In this document: positions 1-5,610 of the stretch, piece by piece
How the letters are laid out: every line of letters begins with the position of its first letter
Numbering within the stretch: position 1 is the stretch's first letter
Source of the DNA: RGIG7213 sp045636245
Lineage (GTDB): Bacteria; Bacillota; Clostridia; Oscillospirales; CAG-272
Reading direction: 5' to 3'
Assembly (NCBI GenBank): GCA_045636245.1
Contig: JAZTXA010000037.1
Location: forward strand, 1-10,091
DNA length: 10,091 bases
Notes under the pieces: generated by a model
Seen by the model: the letters and a program-made list of their open reading frames with translations, nothing else
What the model was told of the DNA's origin: nothing
Databases searched by the model: none
Translations under genes and position numbers: made by a program

Positions 1-214
1 CGTCTTTTGTGTAAGGAAGCGGAAGGATAAGACAGCCGGCACCCGATTTCGCATCTTCAAGCGAAGGGCATTTTACAGTGTATCCAAGCGGTGATTTAAA
101 TGTATCAAATCCGAAGGAGGAAACCTCATATCCGTTTTTTCCAAGACTTTCGGCAAGGTAAGCAAAACGTTCATCTCCACCTATGACGGAAAATTTTATG
201 CTATTTACATCCAT
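1..214 (-). CDS. dpaA: Probable dipicolinate synthase subunit A, N-terminal part (cut by left edge)
   Basis: This is the first 71 codons of a leftward gene that continues beyond the window. The start is ATG at 214-212, with GGGAG at 226-222 seven bases upstream. The protein opens with MDVNSIKFSVIGGDERF, a beta strand and glycine-rich Rossmann turn, followed by a helix (AYLAESLGKNGYEV) and a second strand ending SSFGF; CLILPLP follows near residues 61-67. This arrangement (IGGD, then a short helix, then GF, then a strand ending in LPLP or LPV) matches what I remember of the N-terminal domain of DpaA/SpoVFA. That subunit works with the flavoprotein DpaB to make dipicolinic acid, the spore-core calcium chelator, in the mother cell. 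If correct, the host forms endospores and dpaB should lie further left. The alternative is another NAD-binding dehydrogenase with the same N-terminal fold. The identity rests on a short fragment, so it is likely rather than certain. Confidence 0.7.
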   Translation of the reverse strand, partial: MDVNSIKFSVIGGDERFAYLAESLGKNGYEVSSFGFDTFKSPLGYTVKCPSLEDAKSGAGCLILPLPYTKD

Positions 215-241
215 AATTAAACTCCCAAATAATGATGCTAC

Positions 242-270
242 ATTATATGTGGAGGATTTTATTTTGTGAA
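242..270 (-). promoter_or_regulatory. Sigma-A-like promoter for the leftward dpaA-like gene
   Basis: Read on the minus strand, TTCACA (270-265, five of six matches to TTGACA) is followed after 17 bases by a perfect TATAAT (247-242). The transcript would start near 235, about 20 bases before the ATG and just ahead of its GGGAG ribosome binding site. The -10 lies within CATATAATG, which also partly resembles a sigma-K-type -10 (CATA, three bases, then TA). A mother-cell promoter is therefore possible, and would be expected if the gene is really dpaA. The sequence alone cannot choose between the two sigma factors. Confidence 0.6.
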
Positions 271-279
271 AATATTACT

Positions 280-301
280 TGTGAATATTGATTTATTCAC
301 A
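280..301. promoter_or_regulatory. Palindromic operator-like element around a -35 box
   Basis: TGTGAATA (280-287) and TATTCACA (294-301) form perfect 8-bp inverted arms. The six bases between them, TTGATT, are the predicted -35 box of the rightward promoter. A second, direct copy of the half-site, TTGTGAA, lies at 264-270 and overlaps the -35 of the leftward promoter. A protein bound here would occlude rightward transcription and could also touch the leftward promoter. The binding protein is unknown; the spacing does not fit the usual Crp/Fnr or Rex sites. Confidence 0.5.
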
Positions 302-317
302 TAAACGCATGTATAAT
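288..317 (+). promoter_or_regulatory. Sigma-A-like promoter for the LRR lipoprotein gene
   Basis: TTGATT (288-293, four of six matches to TTGACA) is separated by 18 bases from a perfect TATAAT (312-317). Transcription would start near 324, giving a leader of roughly 50 bases before the ATG at 372. The -35 box sits in the centre of the palindrome at 280-301, so control at this promoter is likely. Confidence 0.6.
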
Positions 318-371
318 TGTTCGGTAAAGGATTACTGTTGAATTTATGTGAATGTGAGGTATGAATATAAA

Positions 372-1571
372 ATGTCATCTGGAATCAAAAAATATAAAAA
401 AACATACACTTTGTTTATGATATTTGCGTTGCTTTGCACAGCACTTGCATCGTGTCAGACGGAAAGCCTTGAAACAAATGCCCCCGGTGTTACACAGTCA
501 CCAACAACCAAGGCACCGATAGCGGAAACGGCACCGCCTGAAACATCAAAGCCTGAGGAAAACCCTGAAAAAGAGGGAACAGAGGGCGATTTTTCCTACT
601 GTGTATTTGACGGTGATGCGTATATAAGCGCATACACGGGTGAGAGCAAAGAAATAAATATCCCGTCTGAAATTGCAGAATATCCTGTTGTCGGCATCTA
701 TAAAGATGCATTTACAAAGAAAGAAATAACATCTGTCACATTTTCCGAGGGAATCAAAAAAATAGGCGGAAATGCCTTTGCGTTTTGCAGAACGCTTACT
801 TCGGTAACATTACCGGAGTCGCTTGAAGTTATAGATTACTGTGCGTTTGAAGGATGCGACGGCTTAGAAAGTGTCATTATTCCCGAAAGCGTTACAGTCA
901 TAGGTGCGTGTGCATTTGCAGAATGTGAAAATCTTGCAAGCATCACTTTGCCCACAGAGCTTAAAGAAATATCCTTCGGGCTTTTCAGAAAGTGCACAGC
1001 ACTTTCCAATATTGTTTTGCCTGACGGAATTGAAAAAATAGGTGCCGATGCATTTGCTTTCTGTCCTGTTTCCGAGTTTGTTATGCCCGATTCGGTTAAA
1101 GAAATAGGCGGCGGAATCTTTTCAAGCTGTCAGAAGCTTACAAGTGTTAAACTTTCTGAAAATATCACAGCTATAACGGATATGATGTTTTATGAGTGCG
1201 AACTTTTAGAAAGTGTTACCATTCCCGAGAGTGTTACGGAAATAGGAGAAAGAGCATTCTTCTCATGCCTTAAAATTAAACAGCTTGCAATACCGAACAG
1301 TGTTACAAAAATAGGCGAAAGTGCATTTTTTAACTGTGCCGATCTTAAAACAGTAAATATTCCCGACGGTATCAAAACACTGAATGACAATCTCTTTTAT
1401 AACTGCCGTTCTTTAAACACAGTCACAATTCCTCAAAGCGTGACGAGTATCGGACAGGATGTATTTTATGACTCTGCAATGACAGTCATAAACTTTCTCG
1501 GCACATCGGACGAGTGGGAAAGTTGCAAAGGAATATCCGATTATTCAAAAATAACGGTCAATACAAAATAA
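372..1571 (+). CDS. BspA-like leucine-rich repeat surface lipoprotein
   Basis: This 399-residue predicted lipoprotein is probably anchored to the outer face of the membrane. It has a basic n-region (KKYKK), a hydrophobic core (TLFMIFALLCTA) and a lipobox LASC, with the lipidated cysteine at residue 28. A Pro/Thr/Glu-rich spacer follows to about residue 73, then a short lead-in domain. Ten leucine-rich repeats of the LRR_5 (BspA, Treponema LRR) type occupy residues 128-356, followed by a degenerate eleventh and a capping segment with GTSDEW. Known members bind host or matrix proteins or act in adhesion; the ligand here cannot be read from the sequence. I chose ATG 372 because GAGG (356-359) precedes it, although the 12-base spacing is long. 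An in-frame GTG at 348 would add eight residues before the signal peptide but has no ribosome binding site. The gene is monocistronic, between its own promoter and a terminator. It uses many ATA and AAA codons, unlike the sugar genes on the right. Confidence 0.88.
   Translation: MSSGIKKYKKTYTLFMIFALLCTALASCQTESLETNAPGVTQSPTTKAPIAETAPPETSKPEENPEKEGTEGDFSYCVFDGDAYISAYTGESKEINIPSEIAEYPVVGIYKDAFTKKEITSVTFSEGIKKIGGNAFAFCRTLTSVTLPESLEVIDYCAFEGCDGLESVIIPESVTVIGACAFAECENLASITLPTELKEISFGLFRKCTALSNIVLPDGIEKIGADAFAFCPVSEFVMPDSVKEIGGGIFSSCQKLTSVKLSENITAITDMMFYECELLESVTIPESVTEIGERAFFSCLKIKQLAIPNSVTKIGESAFFNCADLKTVNIPDGIKTLNDNLFYNCRSLNTVTIPQSVTSIGQDVFYDSAMTVINFLGTSDEWESCKGISDYSKITVNTK
753..1439 (+). repeat. 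Ten tandem 23-residue LRR_5 repeats
   Basis: The region encodes ten consecutive repeats, each 23 residues (69 bases) except the fifth, which is 22. The pattern is roughly V-x-x-I-G-x-x-A-F-x-x-C-x-x-L-x-x-V-x-I-P-x-S. All ten carry a cysteine at the same place, after the F-x-x. The DNA copies have diverged and are not near-identical, so this is an old array rather than a recent expansion. A degenerate eleventh unit follows, with serine in place of the cysteine. Confidence 0.9.
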
Positions 1572-1581
1572 CACAGAACAA

Positions 1582-1615
1582 AAAAACTGCACGGAATTGC
1601 TTCCGTGCAGTTTTT
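1582..1615. terminator. Bidirectional intrinsic terminator
   Basis: A 15-bp perfect stem pairs 1582-1596 with 1601-1615 around a TTGC loop. The core is ACTGCACGGAA and its complement, with a run of A on the left flank and a run of T on the right. It therefore ends transcripts from either side. It lies 10 bases after the LRR lipoprotein stop codon and 18 bases beyond the stop of the convergent acyl carrier protein gene, serving both. Confidence 0.92.
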
Positions 1616-1633
1616 ATGTCAGGATTCGAAATA

Positions 1634-1858
1634 TCAGATGTTTTGCGAAAGGTAATCGGCAACATCGCCGACTGTTATGAAATTCTTGATATCGTCATCA
1701 TCTATCTCGATATCATACTTATCTTCACAATACATAATAAGGTCTGCAAGCTCAATGGAATTTACGCCGAGGTCGTTTACAAGTTCTGCATCAGGTGTTA
1801 TAATTTCGGGATCAAGCTCCAACTGCTTTATAAGTGTATCCTTAATTTCTTCAAACAT
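1634..1858 (-). CDS. Acyl carrier protein (small, ligase-associated)
   Basis: This is a 74-residue acidic protein with the acyl carrier fold. Helix I is MFEEIKDTLIKQL, followed by the loop LDPEIITPDAELVNDLG and then the attachment motif DLGVNSIEL. Ser34 is the expected site for the 4'-phosphopantetheine arm. Helix II (IELADLIMYCEDKYDIEI) and the terminal helix (VGDVADYLSQNI) follow. The usual motif of fatty-acid-synthase ACPs is DSL; here it is NSI, as in many accessory carrier proteins. The reading frame could begin at 1876, where ATG overlaps the ligase stop codon as ATGA. The start at 1858 is better: AAGGAG lies seven bases before it, and MFEEIK is a typical ACP beginning. Co-transcription directly after an acyl-activating enzyme suggests that enzyme loads this carrier, or that the carrier serves a dedicated lipid or secondary pathway. 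I would not call it the main acpP. Confidence 0.92.
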   Translation of the reverse strand: MFEEIKDTLIKQLELDPEIITPDAELVNDLGVNSIELADLIMYCEDKYDIEIDDDDIKNFITVGDVADYLSQNI

Positions 1859-1865
1859 AATATCA

Positions 1866-1871
1866 CTCCTT
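1866..1871 (-). promoter_or_regulatory. Shine-Dalgarno site fixing the carrier protein start
   Basis: AAGGAG on the minus strand sits seven bases before ATG 1858-1856. It lies immediately after the stop codon of the upstream ligase gene, inside the extra codons that a start at 1876 would include. It therefore favours the downstream start, and it indicates translation closely coupled to the ligase gene. Confidence 0.8.
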
Positions 1872-1872
1872 A

Positions 1873-3585
1873 TCATTTAACAAGAAATCTCTTTATTTTT
1901 CTTGTGGTTGTTTTTTCAAATTCCGTTCCTCTGAGTTCAACGTCGCGTATCTGTTTGTATACAGGCAATGTCTTATTGAGATTGTTGATATCCTTTTTAA
2001 TATCTGCCAGAATATCATCGGTGTTTGCACCCGCATATATGTCAAAGTTGGGGTAAACAACCGCTGTTATAACCGTAGTACCGTCTGTTTCTCTGCCTAT
2101 TACAACAGTTTCTGCAATTTTTTCGTTTTTAAGAAGATGCTCTTCAAGCTCTTCGGGATATACGTTTTTGCCGTTGCTTGCAATGATGACGTTTTTCTTT
2201 CTGCCTGTAATGTATATGAAGTTATCTTCATCCATATGACCGATGTCGCCGGTGCGGAACCAGCCGTCTTCCGTAAATGCTTCGGCTGTAGCTTCTTCAT
2301 TGTTATAGTAACCGATGAATACGTTTTTGCCTCTTGCAAGTATTTCCCCGTCATCTGATTGGTTAGGCGCATCTATCTTTACTTCCATACCTGTAGCGGG
2401 AAGACCGACAGAGCCGAGCTTTCTCCAGTTGAAGGGGTTGACCGATATAAGCGGAGCACACTCCGTTATTCCGTAGCCCTCTGCAATAAAAATTCCGAAA
2501 TCGTCAAAATCCTTGATGTATTGCGGATCAAGCGGTGCGCCGCCGCAAACGATCTGCTTGATATTTCCGCCCAAAGAATTGAGGATCTCTGCGAAAAACT
2601 CACGTCTTTTGTCAATACCGACCTTGCGCAGACCGTTGCTGACCTTAATAAGGGCACGTACCTGCTTTTCCTTGCCTTTTTTACGTATGCCGTCCCATAT
2701 CTTTTTGCATATAGTTTCCACATACAATGGAACAACTATAAGTGTTGTGGGCTTAAAGTCAGCAAAATTTCGAAGCGCATGCTTCACGCTGTCATTCATA
2801 AACGTTGTACCGCCGATATTGCACATTGCAAGATGATTACATGTCATGGCAAATGTGTGATGTATCGGGAGGACGGAAACAAATGTATCGTTTTCATCGA
2901 CAGCCATCATTTTACAGCACGACATAACAGCACCGATAAGATTCCCCTCGGTAAGCATAACACCCTTGCTTGTGCCTGTTGTACCTGATGTGAACAGGAT
3001 TGCACAAAGTCTATCGGGATTTCGTCTGTAAGAAATAAATTCCTTTGAACCGTTGCTGAGAGCTCGTGTGCCGAGCGCAATAAGATCGTCAAATACCATA
3101 ACACGCTTGTCGATTGCGATCTTTTGTCTGTCGGGTTCGGGACCTATAATGATAAAATGCTGTACGCAGTCAAGCTCTGAAAGATATTCTTCAATATGAA
3201 GGAAGATTTTCTCTGCAATAAATACTGCCTTACATTCTGTCTGCTTTATGAAATTGACCATCTGGTCACACGAGATCTCTTTATCAAGAGGAACTATAAC
3301 GCCGCCTGCGGTAATCGTAGTGAGATATGCTGTCATCCAGTCGGGATGCTGATCGCCTACAACAGCCACGGTGCTCTTCATAAGTCCGAGTTCAGCATAC
3401 GCTGTGCCCAAAGCATCAAAACGCCGTTTGTTGTCATTGTAGGTAAATGTTATCTTGTGTCCGTTTTCAAGGTGAATATACAGCGGTTTATCGCCGTATA
3501 TTCCTGCGTTCACATAAACGAGATCGCGTATACACTGCAGATCTTGTACGTGATGTGTGGGATAACCTTTTTTCATTAATTTCAT
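1873..3585 (-). CDS. Long-chain acyl-CoA/acyl-ACP synthetase (AMP-forming ligase)
   Basis: This 570-residue adenylate-forming enzyme activates a carboxylic acid, probably a fatty acid, with ATP and passes the acyl group to a thiol. Visible motifs, in order, are the phosphate loop TSGTTGTSK (199-207), LPIHHT (239-244), GGAP (348-351), EGYGITE (369-375), WFRTGD (442-447), the hinge region GRKKNVI (461-467) and the C-terminal TTTRKIKR (559-566). K563 is the expected catalytic lysine, although the usual glycine before it is arginine. LPIHHT and the general layout fit FadD-like long-chain enzymes. The acyl acceptor is uncertain: the carrier protein gene overlaps its stop codon (ATGA), which favours acyl-ACP formation, while CoA remains possible. 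The ATG at 3585 has GAGG only two bases upstream. An ATG three codons later (3576) has the same GAGG eleven bases away, so the start may be either. A perfect-consensus promoter and a leader palindrome precede it. Confidence 0.88.
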   Translation of the reverse strand: MKLMKKGYPTHHVQDLQCIRDLVYVNAGIYGDKPLYIHLENGHKITFTYNDNKRRFDALGTAYAELGLMKSTVAVVGDQHPDWMTAYLTTITAGGVIVPLDKEISCDQMVNFIKQTECKAVFIAEKIFLHIEEYLSELDCVQHFIIIGPEPDRQKIAIDKRVMVFDDLIALGTRALSNGSKEFISYRRNPDRLCAILFTSGTTGTSKGVMLTEGNLIGAVMSCCKMMAVDENDTFVSVLPIHHTFAMTCNHLAMCNIGGTTFMNDSVKHALRNFADFKPTTLIVVPLYVETICKKIWDGIRKKGKEKQVRALIKVSNGLRKVGIDKRREFFAEILNSLGGNIKQIVCGGAPLDPQYIKDFDDFGIFIAEGYGITECAPLISVNPFNWRKLGSVGLPATGMEVKIDAPNQSDDGEILARGKNVFIGYYNNEEATAEAFTEDGWFRTGDIGHMDEDNFIYITGRKKNVIIASNGKNVYPEELEEHLLKNEKIAETVVIGRETDGTTVITAVVYPNFDIYAGANTDDILADIKKDINNLNKTLPVYKQIRDVELRGTEFEKTTTRKIKRFLVK

Positions 3586-3603
3586 AACCTCGTTGTTTTT
3601 TTT

Positions 3604-3634
3604 GTATCGAATGCTGTGTGAACAGCATTCATAC
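3604..3634 (-). promoter_or_regulatory. Palindrome at the start of the ligase-ACP transcript
   Basis: GAATGCTGT (3609-3617) and ACAGCATTC (3622-3630) are perfect 9-bp inverted arms around GTGA. A further four pairs (GTAT and ATAC) extend the arms past a single unpaired C. On the minus strand this falls a few bases downstream of the predicted transcription start and ahead of the ribosome binding site. It has no T-run after it in the leftward direction, so it is not a terminator. It is either an operator for a dimeric repressor or a leader hairpin. The outer GAATG/CATTC halves faintly recall fatty-acid regulators of the TetR type, but the spacing differs. Confidence 0.55.
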
Positions 3635-3644
3635 TCAATTGTGT

Positions 3645-3673
3645 ATTATACCCTATATGTTATGTTTTGTCAA
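3645..3673 (-). promoter_or_regulatory. Perfect-consensus sigma-A promoter for the ligase-ACP operon
   Basis: Read leftward, TTGACA (3673-3668) is separated by exactly 17 bases from TATAAT (3650-3645). Both hexamers and the spacing are ideal. The transcript would start near 3638, about 53 bases before the ligase start codon. A promoter this strong next to a palindrome suggests the operon is repressed rather than activated. Confidence 0.85.
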
Positions 3674-3710
3674 GGAATATTCGTCGAAAAAAAGGTAACA
3701 GTAAAGAAAC

Positions 3711-3753
3711 TTTGTGATAATTGCACAAAAAATTTTTGAAAATATCAAAAAAA
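3711..3753. other. AT-rich spacer with an inverted repeat and phased A-tracts
   Basis: TTTGTG (3711-3716) and CACAAA (3724-3729) form perfect 6-bp inverted arms seven bases apart, upstream of both divergent promoters. Runs of A at 3727-3732, 3739-3742 and 3747-3753 are centred about one helical turn apart, an arrangement associated with intrinsically bent DNA. The inverted repeat resembles redox-regulator (Rex) sites but is one base short of their usual spacing. No gene is seen in 3586-3865. Confidence 0.4.
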
Positions 3754-3808
3754 TATTTAAATTAGGTATTGCATAATCGGAAAAGATGTAGTAAAATAAT
3801 ATAGAATG

Positions 3809-3817
3809 TGATATAAT
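3809..3817 (+). promoter_or_regulatory. Extended -10 promoter for the acyl-CoA synthetase gene
   Basis: TG followed by one base and then TATAAT makes an extended -10 element. The -35 position (3789-3794, TAGTAA) matches the consensus poorly, which is typical of extended -10 promoters. Transcription should start near 3824, at the left edge of the palindrome at 3823-3843. Confidence 0.65.
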
Positions 3818-3822
3818 ACCAT

Positions 3823-3843
3823 TCAGTTCGCACGGCGAACTGA
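3823..3843 (+). promoter_or_regulatory. Palindrome at the start of the acyl-CoA synthetase transcript
   Basis: TCAGTTCGC (3823-3831) and GCGAACTGA (3835-3843) are perfect 9-bp inverted arms around ACG. The element coincides with the predicted transcription start and ends seven bases before the ribosome binding site (AGGATGTGAT, 3850-3859). It has no T-run. It could be an operator, or a 5'-terminal hairpin that affects mRNA stability or translation. It shares its position, but not its sequence, with the palindrome in the divergent operon. Confidence 0.6.
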
Positions 3844-3865
3844 GAGAATAGGATGTGATAACTTA

Positions 3866-5542
3866 ATGGCAGTTTACTACAAGCGCTTCGTTAACGAAAC
3901 GTTTGACGAAAACGGCATTCTTTCCGAATATTCCGTAAAAGATGACATGCCTTTCAATTTCGGATATGATTTTGTCGACGTTGTTGCAGAGGCAGAGCCT
4001 GACAGGCTTGCCGTGTTTTACGTAAATGATAAGGGATTTGAAAAGAAAATTACATACGGTGAATGGAAGGAGCAGAGTGATAAACTTGCTTCGTATCTCC
4101 TTACACAGGGTATAAAAAAGGGCGATGCGGTCATGCTCGTTCTGAAGCGCAATTTTGAGTTTTGGTACAGCTATGTTGCACTTCATAAGATAGGTGCTAT
4201 ATGTATCCCCGCAACGTATCAGCTGCAAGAAAAGGATTACGTTTACCGTTTCGGTGCGGCAAGCGTTAAAGCAATAATTGCAAATTCCGATCCTCAGGTT
4301 ATAGAGCATATTGAGTCTGCTATTGAAAAGGTCGGAGATCTCGACTTGAAGATAATGACAAAATGCGAGAATCCCCCCGAGGGCTGGGTAAGTTTTGATG
4401 AGGCTGTTGAATCAGCCCCCGAATTTGTAAAGCCTACGGGCGACGAGCTTCCGAAAAATGATGACACGATGCTGATATTCTTCACATCGGGTACATCGGG
4501 AATGCCCAAGATGGCATCGCACAATTTTGCATATCCGCTTGCCCACATATTCACGGGTGTTTATTGGCACAGAGTTCTTGACGGCGGTCTGCACATCACA
4601 GTTGCTGATACAGGCTGGGCGAAAACAGCGTGGGGCAAAATGTACGGACAGCATATGGGCGGATCTGCTCAGCTTGTATACGATCACGAAAAATTCAATG
4701 CTGCAGAGATGCTTGAGATAATAACAAAATACAAAGTAACAAGCTTCTGCGCTCCTCCCACGATATATCGCTTCTTTATCAAAGAGGATCTTTCTAAATA
4801 CGATTTCTCATCGATAAAGAACGCAAATATTGCAGGCGAGGCGCTTAACCCCGAGGTGTTCAACAGATTCAAGCAGTTTACTGGTCTTTCACTTATGGAG
4901 GGCTACGGACAGAGTGAATCATCGGTTATCGTTTGTACACCTTATTATGCAGAACCGAAGCCCGGTTCCATGGGACTTCCCGCGCCGTATCTCGATGTTG
5001 ACATAGTGCGCGATGACGGAACAAGTGTTAACCCCGGTGAAAACGGTGAGATCGTTGTTAAAAAGCGTGACGGAAAGCACCCCACGGGTATCCTCAAGGA
5101 GTATTACAGAAATGAGGAAGCAACGGCAAAGGTCTGGGAAGGCGGTTACTACCATACAGGCGACGTTGCGTGGCGCGATGAGGATGGATATTTCTGGTAC
5201 GTCGGACGTAAGGATGATGTTATCAAATCATCCGGTTACCGTATAGGGCCGTTTGAAGTTGAAAGCGTTATTATGGAGCATCCGTCAGTACTTGAATGCG
5301 CTGTAACGGGTGTGCCCCATGAAGTCAGAGGACAGGTTGTAAAAGCGACTATCGTTCTTACAAAGGGCTATACACCGTCCGAAGAGCTTAAAAAAGAAAT
5401 TCAGGAATATGTCAAAACTCATACAGCGCCGTATAAATATCCCCGAATTGTTGAGTTTGTTGATGAGCTTCCTAAAACATCAAGCGGTAAAATACGCCGT
5501 CTTGACATAAGAAATGCAGATCTTACGAAAAACGATAAGTGA
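3866..5542 (+). CDS. Short/medium-chain acyl-CoA synthetase (AMP-forming, ACS/MACS type)
   Basis: This 558-residue cytoplasmic ligase converts a short or medium carboxylate, ATP and CoA to acyl-CoA, AMP and pyrophosphate. Motifs are TSGTSGMPK (207-215), the block ADTGWAKTAWG (247-257) typical of acetyl- and medium-chain acyl-CoA synthetases, EGYGQSE (345-351), YHTGD (429-433), the hinge region GRKDDVIKSSGYRIG (447-461) and PKTSSGKIRR (536-545). K542 is the catalytic lysine and the usual site of regulatory acetylation. The length is normal for the family and all key residues are present. The start has a strong ribosome binding site, AGGATGTGAT, six bases upstream. Its position diverging from the ligase-ACP operon suggests shared control of fatty-acid activation. 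Butyrate, branched-chain or aromatic acids are possible substrates in a gut anaerobe, but chain length cannot be read from the sequence. No terminator was seen after it. Confidence 0.9.
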   Translation: MAVYYKRFVNETFDENGILSEYSVKDDMPFNFGYDFVDVVAEAEPDRLAVFYVNDKGFEKKITYGEWKEQSDKLASYLLTQGIKKGDAVMLVLKRNFEFWYSYVALHKIGAICIPATYQLQEKDYVYRFGAASVKAIIANSDPQVIEHIESAIEKVGDLDLKIMTKCENPPEGWVSFDEAVESAPEFVKPTGDELPKNDDTMLIFFTSGTSGMPKMASHNFAYPLAHIFTGVYWHRVLDGGLHITVADTGWAKTAWGKMYGQHMGGSAQLVYDHEKFNAAEMLEIITKYKVTSFCAPPTIYRFFIKEDLSKYDFSSIKNANIAGEALNPEVFNRFKQFTGLSLMEGYGQSESSVIVCTPYYAEPKPGSMGLPAPYLDVDIVRDDGTSVNPGENGEIVVKKRDGKHPTGILKEYYRNEEATAKVWEGGYYHTGDVAWRDEDGYFWYVGRKDDVIKSSGYRIGPFEVESVIMEHPSVLECAVTGVPHEVRGQVVKATIVLTKGYTPSEELKKEIQEYVKTHTAPYKYPRIVEFVDELPKTSSGKIRRLDIRNADLTKNDK

Positions 5543-5610
5543 TCTGCGCATCGTAAAATAAGGTAATAAGAAATAAATTACATAAATTATATTTTAAGGA
5601 GTATGTAACT

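Noticed and set aside
348..371. GTG start adding eight residues to the lipoprotein
   Set aside because: It has no ribosome binding site, and the added residues precede an already complete lipoprotein signal. The ATG at 372 has GAGG upstream, though at a long spacing, so the choice is not certain.
1859..1876. ATG at 1876 as the carrier protein start
   Set aside because: Its first codons contain the AAGGAG site that serves the ATG at 1858, and the residues they encode do not look like an ACP N-terminus.
1514..2056. A 180-codon rightward reading frame across the terminator and the carrier protein gene
   Set aside because: It overlaps the 3' end of the lipoprotein gene, runs through the terminator hairpin and lies antisense to the clear ACP and ligase genes. 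Its translation shows no domain, and it has no ribosome binding site.
2359..2988. A 209-codon frame opposite the long-chain ligase
   Set aside because: It is entirely antisense to a ligase gene with all its motifs intact. The translation is rich in Cys and His with no recognisable family, as expected of a mirror frame.
3711..3729. A standard Rex or Crp/Fnr operator
   Set aside because: The arms are similar, but the spacing is one base short of both usual forms, so it is reported only as an inverted repeat.
5543..5610. A terminator or a separate promoter before the zinc dehydrogenase gene
   Set aside because: No stem with a T-run is present, and the TATATT near 5588 has no acceptable -35 partner, so neither can be supported.
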